Below, one piece after another: positions 46,282-56,267 of a stretch of 64,000 nucleotides of DNA. Every line of letters begins with the position of its first letter. The stretch's first letter is position 1. Below the pieces are notes generated by a model that saw nothing but the letters and a program-made list of their open reading frames with translations, was not told the origin of the DNA and made no database searches. Location: contig JAEUIC010000028.1 of NCBI GenBank assembly GCA_016795285.1, forward strand, positions 1-64,000, given 5' to 3'. The stretch comes from Planctomycetota bacterium (GTDB lineage Bacteria; Planctomycetota; B15-G4; SIAN01). A program made the position numbers and the translations under genes.

Positions 46282-48876
46282 ATGAGTCTCTCGCCCGTCT
46301 CTCGCTCGCGCCAGAAGCGCAAGAGCGTTCCATCGTCCCGCGCCGTCGCGCCCTGTTGGGTGGTCGGGATCGGTGCCTCGACCGGCGGACTCGAGGCGTT
46401 CTCCCAGCTGCTCGTGGCGCTGCCGCCCGACACTGGGATGACCTTCGTGCTGGTGCAGCATCTCGCGCCGAAGCTGAAGAGCCTGCTCGCAGAGTTGCTG
46501 GCCCTCAAGACGGCGCTGCCGGTGGTGCAGGCCGAGGATGGCATGGTGCTGCGGCGCGACCACGTCGTCGTCATCCCGCCCGACACCGAGCTCACCATGA
46601 CGCCGGGACGGCTCCACCTCGCCGCTCGGCCGCGCGGCCCGGCGCAGCACCTGCCGATCGACGCCTTCTTCCGCTCGCTCGCTCACGGCACCGACAGCCG
46701 CTGCGTCGCCATCGTCCTCTCCGGCGCCGCGGCGGACGGCGCGCAAGGGCTGCGCGAGGTGAAGGCGGCCGGCGGGATCACCATCGCGCAAGATCCGGCG
46801 AGCGCGCGCTGCGCCGCGATGCCGCACGCGGCGATCGCGACCGGGGCCGTCGACCGCGTGCTCGCGCCGGCGGCGATCGCTGTGGAGCTCGCCCGCATCG
46901 CGAAGCTGCCGGCGACGGCGCCGCAGCCGAGGCCGCGCCGGCCGCGCAGCGCGAGCGGGGCGGAAGTGACCGCCGAGCCGCTGTCGGCGATCTTCGACGC
47001 GCTGCGCCGCCACACCAGCGTCGACTTCGTGCAGTACAAGCGCTCCACGGTGCTGCGGCGGTTGCAGCGGCGCATGGAACTCCACCACCTCGCCGACCTC
47101 GTCGCCTACGGCAAGCTCCTGCGCGAGCGTCCCGAGGAGGTCGACGAGCTCTACCGCGACCTGCTGATCCATGTCACGGCGTTCTTCCGCGATGGTGCCG
47201 TCTTCGAGGCGCTGCAGCGCGACGTCCTCCCGCGGCTGCTGGCGCGCCGCCCGGCCGACGCGCCGTTGCGCATCTGGGTGCCGGGCTGCTCGACCGGCGA
47301 GGAGCCCTATTCGCTGGCGATCGGCCTGATCGAGGCGATGGACGCCGCGGGCACGCGCGTCCCGGTGCGGCTGTTCGCCACCGACGTGAGCGAGTCGGCG
47401 ATCGAGCAGGCGCGCGCGGCCGTCTATCCGGCGTCGATCGCCGGCGACGTCTCGCCCGAGCGGCTCGCCCGCTTCTTCACCGCCGTCGACGGCGCCTACC
47501 GCCTCACCAAGGCGGTGCGCGACCTCTGCATCTTCGCGCGCCACGACGTGACGCGCGACCCGCCCTTCTCGCGCCTCGAGCTGGTGCTCTGCCGCAACCT
47601 GCTGATCTACCTCGACGCGCCGCTGCAGCGCCGCCTGCTCACCGGCTTCCACTACGCGCTCAAGCCGGGCGGCTACCTGCTGCTCGGCGCCGCCGAGTCG
47701 ATCGGCACGCAGACCGCGCAGTTCGGCACCTTCGACGCCGTCCATCGCATCTTCGTGCGCAAGCCCTCCGCTGCCGTCGCGTCCGAGGAGCCGAGCAGCC
47801 CGCGGCGCGTCGCGCCGGCCGCGGCCGCGGCGCTCGCGCCGCCGCGCTCCTCCGATCGCGCCGGCCTGAGCCAGCAGGCCAACGAGCTGCTGCTCGCCCG
47901 TTACGCCCCCGCCGGCGTCATCGTCGACGCCGACCTGCGCATCGTGCAGTTCCGCGGGGCGACCGGCGCGTGGCTCGAGCCGCCTTCCGGCGAAGCCAAC
48001 CTCCACCTGCTCAAGATGGTGCGCGCCGGATTGCTGCGCGGCACCCGTGCCGCCCTGGCCGAGGCGCGGCGCACCGGGCAGCCGGCGGAGCGTTCGACGC
48101 TGCTGCTCGAGGGTGGCCGCCGAGGGAGCGTCGTAGTGCTGCCGATGGCACCGCCCGGCCCCGATCGCCACCACTTCGTGCTCTTCGAGGAGGAGGGTGA
48201 CGGCGCGCGCGTCGCGGGGCGCGGCCGCACGAGCGGCAAGCGGGCGGCGGGGGCGAGGCGGCCGGCGATCGCCTCCGCCGAACTCGTCGCGGAGCTGCGC
48301 CACGAGCTCGCCGCGAGCCGCGACTACCTGCAGACGATCCAGCAGGACTTCGAGGCGGCCCATGAGGAACTCCAGTCGGCCAACGAGGAGATCCTCTCCA
48401 ACAACGAGGAGCTGCAGAGCGCGAACGAGGAGCTCGACACGGCGAAGGAGCAGATGCAGTCGTCGAACGAGGAGCTCCACTCGATCAACGCGGCGCTGCG
48501 CGATCGCAACGAGGTGCTGGCCGCCGCCAACCGCGACCTCTTCGACCTGGTCGCCTGCGCGTCGGTCGCCGCGTTCGTGATCGACTCGGAGCTGCGCGTG
48601 GGGAGCTTCACGCCGCGCGCGCGGACGCTGCTCGGCCTGGTGCCGGCCGACGTCGGTCGCAGCGTGGTGGTGCTCGCTGCGGCGCTCGCCATCCCGCAGT
48701 TCGAGTCGCGGCTGCGCGGCGTGGTCGAGGGCGGCCCCCCGTCCTCCGGCGACTTCCGCGACGGCAAGGGGCGCCTCCTCACCCTGCGCATCGAGCCGCT
48801 GCGCCGGCTCGATGGCGCGCTCGGCGGCGCGACGGTCGCGCTGTTCGAGCCGCCCGCCGTCGGCGCGCCCGCGTGA
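46282..48876 (+). CDS. CheB-CheR-PAS fusion protein
   Basis: An 864-residue cytoplasmic protein. The CheB methylesterase domain (25-210) has the triad: Ser in GIGASTGGLEAF, His in LVQHLAPKLKS, Asp in SGAAADGAQGL. It has no receiver domain. CheR N and C domains follow (about 230-500) with the SAM motif GCSTGEEPYSLAI and LCRNLLIYLD. A PAS-like segment, a long coiled coil (EELQSANEEILSNNEELQSANEELDTAKEQ region, in seven-residue steps) and a final PAS complete it. No chemoreceptors are nearby, so it probably serves a non-chemotactic stress sensor. GAGG precedes the chosen ATG; an in-frame ATG exists at 46207. It overlaps the next gene by GTGA. Confidence 0.9.
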   Translation: MSLSPVSRSRQKRKSVPSSRAVAPCWVVGIGASTGGLEAFSQLLVALPPDTGMTFVLVQHLAPKLKSLLAELLALKTALPVVQAEDGMVLRRDHVVVIPPDTELTMTPGRLHLAARPRGPAQHLPIDAFFRSLAHGTDSRCVAIVLSGAAADGAQGLREVKAAGGITIAQDPASARCAAMPHAAIATGAVDRVLAPAAIAVELARIAKLPATAPQPRPRRPRSASGAEVTAEPLSAIFDALRRHTSVDFVQYKRSTVLRRLQRRMELHHLADLVAYGKLLRERPEEVDELYRDLLIHVTAFFRDGAVFEALQRDVLPRLLARRPADAPLRIWVPGCSTGEEPYSLAIGLIEAMDAAGTRVPVRLFATDVSESAIEQARAAVYPASIAGDVSPERLARFFTAVDGAYRLTKAVRDLCIFARHDVTRDPPFSRLELVLCRNLLIYLDAPLQRRLLTGFHYALKPGGYLLLGAAESIGTQTAQFGTFDAVHRIFVRKPSAAVASEEPSSPRRVAPAAAAALAPPRSSDRAGLSQQANELLLARYAPAGVIVDADLRIVQFRGATGAWLEPPSGEANLHLLKMVRAGLLRGTRAALAEARRTGQPAERSTLLLEGGRRGSVVVLPMAPPGPDRHHFVLFEEEGDGARVAGRGRTSGKRAAGARRPAIASAELVAELRHELAASRDYLQTIQQDFEAAHEELQSANEEILSNNEELQSANEELDTAKEQMQSSNEELHSINAALRDRNEVLAAANRDLFDLVACASVAAFVIDSELRVGSFTPRARTLLGLVPADVGRSVVVLAAALAIPQFESRLRGVVEGGPPSSGDFRDGKGRLLTLRIEPLRRLDGALGGATVALFEPPAVGAPA

Positions 48877-50561
48877 CGGCGTCGCGCGCCACCGGGGCCG
48901 CCTCGGCGCGGGAGCTCGCCCGGCTCCGGCGCGCGCAGGAGACGGGCGCCCTCCACGCGCTGCAGGTCCACCACGAGGAGCTGCAGACGCAGAACGAGCA
49001 GCTCATCGCCTCGCAGCAGGCGCTCGAGGAGAGCCGGCTGCGCTACGTGGAGCTCTTCGACCTCGCGCCGGTCGGCTACGCGACGCTCTCCTCGGTCGGG
49101 ACGATCGAGGAGGCGAACCTCGCGTTGGCCCGGCTGCTCGGTCACGAGCGGCGCACGCTGGTGCGCCGGTCGCTGCGCACGTTCGTCGCCGCCGCCCACC
49201 GGCGCTCCTTCCTCGCCCACCTGGTCGACTGCCGCAGCGGCGAGGCGATGCACCGCGTCGACGTCGAGCTGCTGTCCGCCGACGGGACGCGCATCCCGGT
49301 CCGGCTCACCACGCGGGCGATCGCCTCGCGCTCGCTCTGGATGGTGATCACCGACCAGCGCGAGCAGGTCTCGTTGCGCGCGGAGCGGCGCCGCGGCGAG
49401 CTGCGCGAGGCGACCGCGGCGGCGACCCTCGACGCCAAGGACCGCTTCCTCGCCATCCTGAGCCACGAGCTGCGCACGCCGCTCACGCCGATCCTCGCCG
49501 CGGTCACCACGCTCGCCGAGCTCCCCGAGCTGCCGCCGGCGCTGCGCCCGCTGCTCGAGGTGGTGCGGCGCAACGTCCGCATCGAGGCGCGCCTGATCGA
49601 CGACCTGCTCGACATGACGCGCCTCGAACACCAGAAGCTCGGCCTCGAGGTCGAGTCGGTCGACCTCCACGAGATGGCGCGCGAGGTGCAGCGCGAGCCG
49701 GGCGAGTCGCCCTCCGCGGCTCACCCGATCGGCCTCGACCTGCAGGCGACCGTCCACCACGTCGCCGCCGATCGCATGCGCCTGCGGCAGGTGCTCTGGA
49801 ACCTGCTCGGGAACGCGCGGCGCTATTCGCCCGACGGCGGCGCCATCACGATCCGGACGCGCGACCGGGAGGCGGGTCGGCTCGAGCTCGCGATCGAGGA
49901 TCACGGCGTCGGCATCGAGCCGGACTTCCTCGCCAACGTCTTCGAGCCGTTCGCGCAGGCGACTCACCCGCGCAAGGGAGCGCGCGGCCTCGGCCTCGGC
50001 CTCGCGATCTGCCGCGGCATCGTGGTCGCGCACGGCGGCGAGATCGCCGTGCAGAGCGACGGGCTCGGCAGCGGGACGCGCGTCGTGCTGCGCTGGCCGA
50101 CGGCGGCGCGCGGCAAGGCGCTGGCGCCCTCGGTCGCCGCGCCCGCGAGCGCGCTCGTGCCCGCCACGCGCGCGCTGCGGATCGTGCTGGTCGAGGACGA
50201 CGAGGATTGCGCGATGGCGCTCGCGTTCCTGCTGCGCCATGCGGGGCACGCGGTCGTGGTGGCCGCCTCGTGCGCCGAGGCGCGCGCCGCGTGCGCGACG
50301 CCGCCCGATCTCCTCATCAGCGACCTCGACCTGCCCGACGGCAACGGCGGGGAGCTGCTGCGCGAGCTGCTGCGCGCCGGGCCGCTCGTCGCGGTGGCGT
50401 TGTCGGGGTTCGGCTCGGCCGAGGACCACCGGCGCAGCCGCGCGGCCGGCTTCGCTGCGCACCTGGTCAAGCCGATCGAGCGGGCGCCGCTGCTGGCCGC
50501 CATCGCTCGCGCCACCGCACCGGCCGGCACGGACGAGGCGATCGACGCGACGTCCGGCTGA
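48873..50561 (+). CDS. Hybrid histidine kinase with PAS and receiver domains
   Basis: A 562-residue soluble kinase starting at a GTG that overlaps the stop of the CheB/CheR gene. A coiled coil (HHEELQTQNEQLIASQQAL) continues the pattern seen in the upstream protein, then a PAS domain (ELFDLAPVGYATLS), HisKA with ILSHELRTPLTPI, and HATPase with N box NLLGNARRYSPDGG, DHGVGIEP and GLGLGLAI. The C-terminal receiver has VEDDEDC, phosphoacceptor Asp in LLISDLDLPDGNG and the KPI lysine. There is no membrane segment. The two coupled proteins likely form one signalling unit with an unknown cytoplasmic input. Confidence 0.92.
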   Translation: MTASRATGAASARELARLRRAQETGALHALQVHHEELQTQNEQLIASQQALEESRLRYVELFDLAPVGYATLSSVGTIEEANLALARLLGHERRTLVRRSLRTFVAAAHRRSFLAHLVDCRSGEAMHRVDVELLSADGTRIPVRLTTRAIASRSLWMVITDQREQVSLRAERRRGELREATAAATLDAKDRFLAILSHELRTPLTPILAAVTTLAELPELPPALRPLLEVVRRNVRIEARLIDDLLDMTRLEHQKLGLEVESVDLHEMAREVQREPGESPSAAHPIGLDLQATVHHVAADRMRLRQVLWNLLGNARRYSPDGGAITIRTRDREAGRLELAIEDHGVGIEPDFLANVFEPFAQATHPRKGARGLGLGLAICRGIVVAHGGEIAVQSDGLGSGTRVVLRWPTAARGKALAPSVAAPASALVPATRALRIVLVEDDEDCAMALAFLLRHAGHAVVVAASCAEARAACATPPDLLISDLDLPDGNGGELLRELLRAGPLVAVALSGFGSAEDHRRSRAAGFAAHLVKPIERAPLLAAIARATAPAGTDEAIDATSG

Positions 50562-50569
50562 CTGCCGCG

Positions 50570-50893
50570 TCAGCGTGCGTCGAGCGGCTTGTCGGACCGC
50601 TCGCGCATCGCGATCGCGATCTGCTCGACCTGCGCCGCTTGTCGCTCCGGGACCGATCGTTCGGCCGACGGCTGGTGGGCGACCGTCGACGACGGCGCGA
50701 TCGGGTGGATCGCGGGCGCGAGCGGCGCGGCGTCGGGCGGGGCGGAAGCGGAGGCGGGCGGCGCGGAGGCCGGCGCCGCAGGTGCGGTCGGTGCAGGAGC
50801 GGTCGGTGCAGGTGCGGGAGGATCGGCGAGGTGGCCGCCGCCAGCCGCCTCCATCTCGCCGCGACCGTCGCCAGGCCCCGGTAGGGGTGTCAT
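50570..50893 (-). CDS. Small Pro/Ala-rich hypothetical protein
   Basis: A 107-residue protein, unrecognised. The middle is a low-complexity Pro-Ala stretch (ADPPAPAPTAPAPTAP) and the last 40 residues look like a helix (ERQAAQVEQIAIAMRERSD). No signal peptide or membrane helix. GGAG lies eight bases before the ATG. It is the third gene in line behind two PRC-barrel genes on the same strand, though a strong hairpin separates it from them. It might be a non-coding stretch with an open frame. Confidence 0.45.
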   Translation of the reverse strand: MTPLPGPGDGRGEMEAAGGGHLADPPAPAPTAPAPTAPAAPASAPPASASAPPDAAPLAPAIHPIAPSSTVAHQPSAERSVPERQAAQVEQIAIAMRERSDKPLDAR

Positions 50894-50935
50894 CGCTGCG
50901 CTCCGAGAGGGTGATGGAAGCGAGGAGGAGGCGCC

Positions 50936-50973
50936 GCGCCGCCCGTCGCGCGAGGGCGACGGACGGGCGGCGC
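50936..50973 (-). terminator. Hairpin downstream of the second PRC-barrel gene
   Basis: A ten-bp stem GCGCCGCCCG/CGGGCGGCGC (50936-50945 with 50964-50973), with an inner TCGC/GCGA pair, lies nine bases beyond the stop of the PRC gene. No U-tract. Confidence 0.45.
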
Positions 50974-50981
50974 CGTGCGGA

Positions 50982-51857
50982 TCAGATCGGGCGCTGCGAG
51001 TCGGGGCGCCGGTCATTCGACGCGGCCCACCACGGCTCCTGCGCGTAGTACTCGTGGACGCGAGCACCCCAGCGGCGATCGGCGAGGTTCGGCCAGCTCG
51101 TCTTGTCGAAGCCGGGCGCCGCCTCGAGCCGCTCCTTCGCGACGTCGAGGACGAGCCGCAGCTTCTCCTCGACGTAGGTCTGGGAGAGCGCCGACCACGG
51201 CAGCGCGAAGAGCTTGTCGCCCATGCCGAGGAAGCCGCCGAACGAGAGCACCGCGTAGACGATGCGATCGCTGCCCTCCTCGACGGCGAGGTCGGCGAGA
51301 TGGCCGACGCTGGCGCCGGACGGATCGGTGACGGTGGTGCCGATCAGCTTCGAGGCGCGCTCGAGGCCGCGCGCGTGGAGGCGCTCCGGGTCGAGCTCCG
51401 CGTCGCCGACCGGTCCGACCGAGGCGACCGAGGTCGCGCGGGTCCCGGGCCGCGTGACGCGGTAGTGGACGTTCAACGAGTCGGTGTACTTGCGATCGAA
51501 CTGCGGCCAGGCGCCCGACGGGAAGCTCGGCGCGTTCTCGAGCTCGCCCTTGCCGAGATCGGTGACGACCACGTGCGGATCGCTCGAGCGGGTGAGGCGG
51601 GCGAGCGGCACCGCGAAGCGCTTCTCGCCGAAGCCGAGGATGCCGCCGAACGCCAGCACCGCGGCCGCCACGTGGCCGGCGCGCTCGTCGACGATCAGGT
51701 CCTCGATCGAGGCGAGCTTCTCGCCCTGCTTGTCGCGGACGTCGCAGCTCATCAGCTCGGAGGCGCGGCGGACGCCGAGCGTCGGGCTCGTCGCGAGGGA
51801 GGGCGAGGAGCCCGGCTTCGGATCAGCCGTGGGGAAGGCGGGGATCGGTGGGTTCAT
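50982..51857 (-). CDS. Cytoplasmic protein with two PRC-barrel domains
   Basis: A 291-residue protein with two PRC-barrel domains (about 30-105 and 160-245): RRASELMSCDVRDKQGEKLASIEDLIVDE and ERASKLIGTTVTDPSGASVGHLADLAVEE, each followed by VLxFGGxLGxG. It has no signal peptide. It resembles the exported paralogue next upstream in the same order of blocks, including the segment WPNLADRRWG that matches WPDMADARWG there. PRC barrels bind protein partners or membranes and are frequent in stress-induced envelope proteins. AAGGAACT precedes the ATG. It is probably co-transcribed with its paralogue. Confidence 0.87.
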   Translation of the reverse strand: MNPPIPAFPTADPKPGSSPSLATSPTLGVRRASELMSCDVRDKQGEKLASIEDLIVDERAGHVAAAVLAFGGILGFGEKRFAVPLARLTRSSDPHVVVTDLGKGELENAPSFPSGAWPQFDRKYTDSLNVHYRVTRPGTRATSVASVGPVGDAELDPERLHARGLERASKLIGTTVTDPSGASVGHLADLAVEEGSDRIVYAVLSFGGFLGMGDKLFALPWSALSQTYVEEKLRLVLDVAKERLEAAPGFDKTSWPNLADRRWGARVHEYYAQEPWWAASNDRRPDSQRPI

Positions 51858-51915
51858 GGGGGGAGTTCCTTCGAGGAGCTGCCGCGGGCGGCGGCTCGGT
51901 GGATCGCGCCGCGCG

Positions 51916-51945
51916 GCGCGCGAGGGCCGGCAGGCCTCCGCGCGC
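51916..51945 (-). terminator. Hairpin between the two PRC-barrel genes
   Basis: A 13-pair stem with one mismatch and one G-U (51916-51928 with 51933-51945) closes loop GGCA, 23 bases beyond the stop of the upstream PRC gene. It may reduce rather than block read-through. Confidence 0.45.
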
Positions 51946-51967
51946 GCGCGTCACGACAGGGGGGTGA

Positions 51968-52909
51968 TCAGCGGCCTTCGCGCGGCAGCTCGGTCTTGCT
52001 CTTCGGGGTGATCCAGTAGGGATCCTGCCCGTAGAAGGTGTGGATCTCGCTGCCCCAGCGGGCGTCGGCCATGTCGGGCCAGTTCTTCTGGTCGAAGCCC
52101 GGCGCCGTCTTCAGGCGCTCCTTGGTGACGTCGAGGACCATGCGGTCGTCGTCCTTCATCGAGCGCTTCAGCGAGGTCCACGGGAGGGCGAAGTACTTGT
52201 CGCCCATGCCGAGGAAGCCGCCGAAGGAGAGCACGGCGTAGACGACGCGACCGGTGCCGTCGTCGACCACGATCTCCTGCACGTCGCCGAGCGACTTGCC
52301 GTCGGTGTCGACCACAGAGCTGCCGATCACCTTCGAGGCGCGCCGCATGCCGCGGGTCCGCAGGTGCGACTTGTCGAGCGCGTCCTTCGTGATCCGCGTC
52401 GCATCCTGGTGCGGGATGCCGCCGACGGCGTTCCAGTAGGGCGTCGTCTTGTAGTAGGAGTGCACCGCCTCGCCGTAGGTGCGGTCGAAGGTCGGCCACT
52501 GGTCGGACGCGAAGGCGGGCGCCTTCTCGAGCGTCGCCTTGGTCAGGTCGGCGACCACGCAATGGTCGTCATCGGTGCGCACGACGTTGGCGAACGGGAT
52601 GGCGAACAGCTTCTCGTCGAAGCCGAGGAAGCCGCCGAAGGAGAGCACCGCGTAGGCGATGTAACCCTCGTCCTCGTCGATCACGAGCGCCTCGACTTCG
52701 CCGATCTTGCCGCCCTTCGTGTCCTTCACGTCGCAGTCGAGCAGCTTCGAGACGCGGCAGACGCGGCCGCGCAGCGCCGTCTTGGCGGGAGCCGAGATCG
52801 ACGGCTTCTCCTGGTTCGTGGCGGGGGGAACGCCGTCCTGCGCAGTTGCGCTGCCCGCGAGGGTGAGGAGCGTCGCCGCGATCGACGCGGCTTGGCGATG
52901 CAAGGTCAT
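51968..52909 (-). CDS. Exported protein with two PRC-barrel domains
   Basis: A 313-residue protein with a signal peptide (AATLLTLAGSATAQ, cleavage after residue 24). Two PRC-barrel domains follow: VSKLLDCDVKDTKGGKIGEVEALVIDED and ASKVIGSSVVDTDGKSLGDVQEIVVDDG, each ending in AVLSFGGFLGxxxK. The C-terminal FYGQDPYW resembles the YYAQEPWW end of the neighbour, so the two genes arose by duplication and differ in location. GGAGAAG lies five bases before the ATG. A good sigma-54 promoter and an enhancer-like site lie upstream, so it should depend on an activator such as the NtrC-type protein encoded nearby. Confidence 0.9.
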   Translation of the reverse strand: MTLHRQAASIAATLLTLAGSATAQDGVPPATNQEKPSISAPAKTALRGRVCRVSKLLDCDVKDTKGGKIGEVEALVIDEDEGYIAYAVLSFGGFLGFDEKLFAIPFANVVRTDDDHCVVADLTKATLEKAPAFASDQWPTFDRTYGEAVHSYYKTTPYWNAVGGIPHQDATRITKDALDKSHLRTRGMRRASKVIGSSVVDTDGKSLGDVQEIVVDDGTGRVVYAVLSFGGFLGMGDKYFALPWTSLKRSMKDDDRMVLDVTKERLKTAPGFDQKNWPDMADARWGSEIHTFYGQDPYWITPKSKTELPREGR

Positions 52910-52970
52910 GAACTTCTCCGAAAGGGGTGAGTCGCACCGCGAGGGGAGCTCGCGATGCGACGGAGCAGTC

Positions 52971-52986
52971 GCAACCCCCATGCCGG
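52971..52986 (-). promoter_or_regulatory. Sigma-54 promoter (-24/-12) of the exported PRC-barrel gene
   Basis: On the minus strand the sequence reads CCGGCATGGGGGTTGC, with GG and GC separated by exactly ten bases, close to the consensus TGGCACG-N4-TTGC. It predicts a leader of about 50 bases before the ATG at 52909. Confidence 0.6.
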
Positions 52987-53037
52987 CGCGGACGCCGTCG
53001 CGCGCCCGGAGCGCGTGGTCGCGACGCGCGGTGCGCT

Positions 53038-53061
53038 GGTCGATTGCTCCATCGCGTGCAA
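53038..53061. promoter_or_regulatory. Enhancer-like element upstream of the PRC-barrel promoter
   Basis: TTGC-N10-GCAA (53044-53061) is a dyad. The 19 bases from 53038 match those at 43229 in 16 positions. It lies about 60 bases upstream of the -24 element, a usual distance for NtrC-type activators. Confidence 0.5.
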
Positions 53062-53093
53062 ACGCGCTCCGGCACCGCACGCGGTCGCGCGAC

Positions 53094-53885
53094 TCATTCG
53101 GCGAGCAGGCGTTGCACCGCTGCCGGCACCTCGACCGTCGACGCGCCGATCTCCCGCACGACGTAGTGGAGCGTGAAGTCGAGCAGCTCGGCGGCCGCCG
53201 GCGTCGACAGCGCCGGCGCGTCGAACGCGAAGTTCGCCGCCGGGACCACCGAGAGCCCTTCGAGCGCGCCGCCGCGCAGGACCAGCCGCAACCGCAGCGG
53301 CACGGCGACGCCGGCGAGCCGCGGATCACGCACGGACAGCAGCACGCAGTCGAACGCGCTCGTTCCAGGCGGCGCACCCGACTCGACGCGCGTCGCCTGC
53401 TGCAGCCGCTCCACGCTGCGCTCGAGGAGCTGGTGAGGGGCGAGCACGCGGGCGAAGTAGGGGAGCAGCGTCAGCGGCGGCGCGCCGCTCGCCAGCGGTT
53501 CGGCCGGTCGCGCCGGCGCGCGCAGCCGCCGCCAGTCGCCGGCCGGCGGTAGCCGGAAGACCAGTTGCCCGCGCGCGCGGAACGCCTCGACGCCGCCGCC
53601 GACCAGCTGCAGCGGCGCCGCTTCGGCCTGGCACCCCGCGAGTTCGAAGGTGGTCGCCGCGCTCCACGCCGCCGGCGCGGTCGCCGCCAATTCGAAGCGG
53701 TAGCTCGTCGCGTTCGCGAAGGCGGTGAGCGCGCCGATCAGCTCGGCGTCGAACGGGCGAGCGGCAGGAGCAGGCACCGCCGGACCTGGTGGCGTCGGAG
53801 CGGGTGGCACGGGCGCATCGCGCTGTTGCGGGACGACGGGCGCGAAGGCGCCGAGGACGAAGAGCGTGCGGGCGATGGCGTGCAT
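53094..53885 (-). CDS. Exported hypothetical protein
   Basis: A 263-residue protein I do not recognise. It has an N-terminal hydrophobic signal (RTLFVLGAFAPVVPQ) and a Pro/Ala-rich linker to about residue 45. The remainder alternates beta strands such as SYRFELAAT, GQLVFRLPPAGDW and PLRLRLVLRGGALEGLSV, resembling DUF-type lipoprotein carrier or LppX-like curved beta sheets, but no firm match. It lies downstream of the sensor-like and NtrC-type genes on the same strand, with 85 bases between it and the former. Start chosen at 53885, where the signal peptide begins; an in-frame ATG lies at 53927. Confidence 0.6.
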   Translation of the reverse strand: MHAIARTLFVLGAFAPVVPQQRDAPVPPAPTPPGPAVPAPAARPFDAELIGALTAFANATSYRFELAATAPAAWSAATTFELAGCQAEAAPLQLVGGGVEAFRARGQLVFRLPPAGDWRRLRAPARPAEPLASGAPPLTLLPYFARVLAPHQLLERSVERLQQATRVESGAPPGTSAFDCVLLSVRDPRLAGVAVPLRLRLVLRGGALEGLSVVPAANFAFDAPALSTPAAAELLDFTLHYVVREIGASTVEVPAAVQRLLAE

Positions 53886-53970
53886 GGGCGGAGCCTCGAG
53901 CCGCGCGGATGCAGGCGAGCGCCACATCCCGTCGCGGGCTCGAGGAAGAGCGCAACGGCCATGCCGTCGC

Positions 53971-54693
53971 TCAACGCCGCCGGCCGAAGTCGAGGCTCAT
54001 CCGCGCGTCGTCGCCGAGGACGCCGGTCAGCGCGAGCTCGCCGTCGTGCGACCGCACCAGCGCGTGCGCGAGCCGCAGCGCCAACCGATGGGGCCGCGGC
54101 ACCGCGCGCGCTCCCGACGCAGGCAGCGCCGCGAGCGGCAGCGCTGGAGCGCGCGTCTCGGGCGGTTCGGCGAAGCCGAGATCGAGCCGGACGCCGCCGG
54201 CTTGCCGCGTCACCACCACCGCCGCCGTCGATCGGGCGCGAGCGGCGAGGACCTTGTCGACCAGCAGGAAGGCGCGCCACGCGAAGCCGACCACGGCGGC
54301 GTCGAGGCGGACCGGGGCTTCGGGCGGTTGGCCGACGGCGCGCGCCGGCTCGTTGCGCTGCGGCACCCATTCGCCCTCGATCTCGCCGACGATCGTCTGC
54401 AGCAGGGCGGCCGGCACGATCGCCTCGACCTTCGGCGCCGTCGCCGCGACGAGCGTCGCGTCGAGCAGCATCTGGAGCATCTCCGCGGTCTGCATCGCCT
54501 GGGAACGGATGCGTGCGAGCAGGTCGCGGCGGACCTCGGTCGAGAGCGCGGCATCCTCCTCGAGGAGCGCGCTGCAGGTGACGATGGTCGAGAGCGGCGT
54601 GCGCAGGTCGTGGCCGAGCTCGGCGCGCACCTGCTCGATGAAGTCGTGCAGTCCCGCGCGGGGGGCCGCGGCGGGGGCGAGTGCGTCTTGCAA
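53971..54693 (-). CDS. Degenerate histidine kinase-like protein next to an NtrC-type regulator
   Basis: A 240-residue soluble protein. The H-box is well kept in RAELGHDLRTPLSTIVTCSALLEED (about residues 24-48), followed by a helix pair typical of HisKA. The C-terminal part has the size of an HATPase but no clear N box or GxG loop, ending in LTGVLGDDARMSLDFG. It begins 39 bases after the stop of the NtrC-type gene, so the pair is likely one operon. It may act as phosphate acceptor or as a phosphatase for the receiver. No sensor or membrane domain. Confidence 0.6.
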   Translation of the reverse strand: MQDALAPAAAPRAGLHDFIEQVRAELGHDLRTPLSTIVTCSALLEEDAALSTEVRRDLLARIRSQAMQTAEMLQMLLDATLVAATAPKVEAIVPAALLQTIVGEIEGEWVPQRNEPARAVGQPPEAPVRLDAAVVGFAWRAFLLVDKVLAARARSTAAVVVTRQAGGVRLDLGFAEPPETRAPALPLAALPASGARAVPRPHRLALRLAHALVRSHDGELALTGVLGDDARMSLDFGRRR

Positions 54694-54732
54694 CGGAAGC
54701 TCCGCGAGCAGGAACGAGGCGACGGCTCCGGC

Positions 54733-56124
<1,392 letters not shown>

Positions 56125-56191
56125 GACGGGAACTCCTGCGGACGGGACGGGGCGGCGCGCGCGAACGCGCATTGGATGGCGGCAGAGCGTA

Positions 56192-56224
56192 GGTGCAATG
56201 AAGGCTGCGCAGTTGCACAATCGC
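56192..56224. promoter_or_regulatory. NtrC-like half-sites in the divergent region
   Basis: GGTGCA (56192-56197) and TTGCACAATCGC (56213-56224) form an inverted pair, and another GGTGCA lies at 56310-56315. The second matches the enhancer core found at 43235 and 53044. It could serve both the regulator gene and the small membrane gene. Confidence 0.4.
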
Positions 56225-56267
56225 TTCGCCCCATGCGAATGAGTCGTGCGGGAAGGCCCGCGCGCGC

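Noticed and set aside
50589..52019. Long plus-strand open frame opposite the PRC-barrel genes
   Set aside because: High GC leaves long antisense frames open. Its Arg/Glu-rich composition is typical of such shadows, while the minus strand encodes clear PRC-barrel domains.
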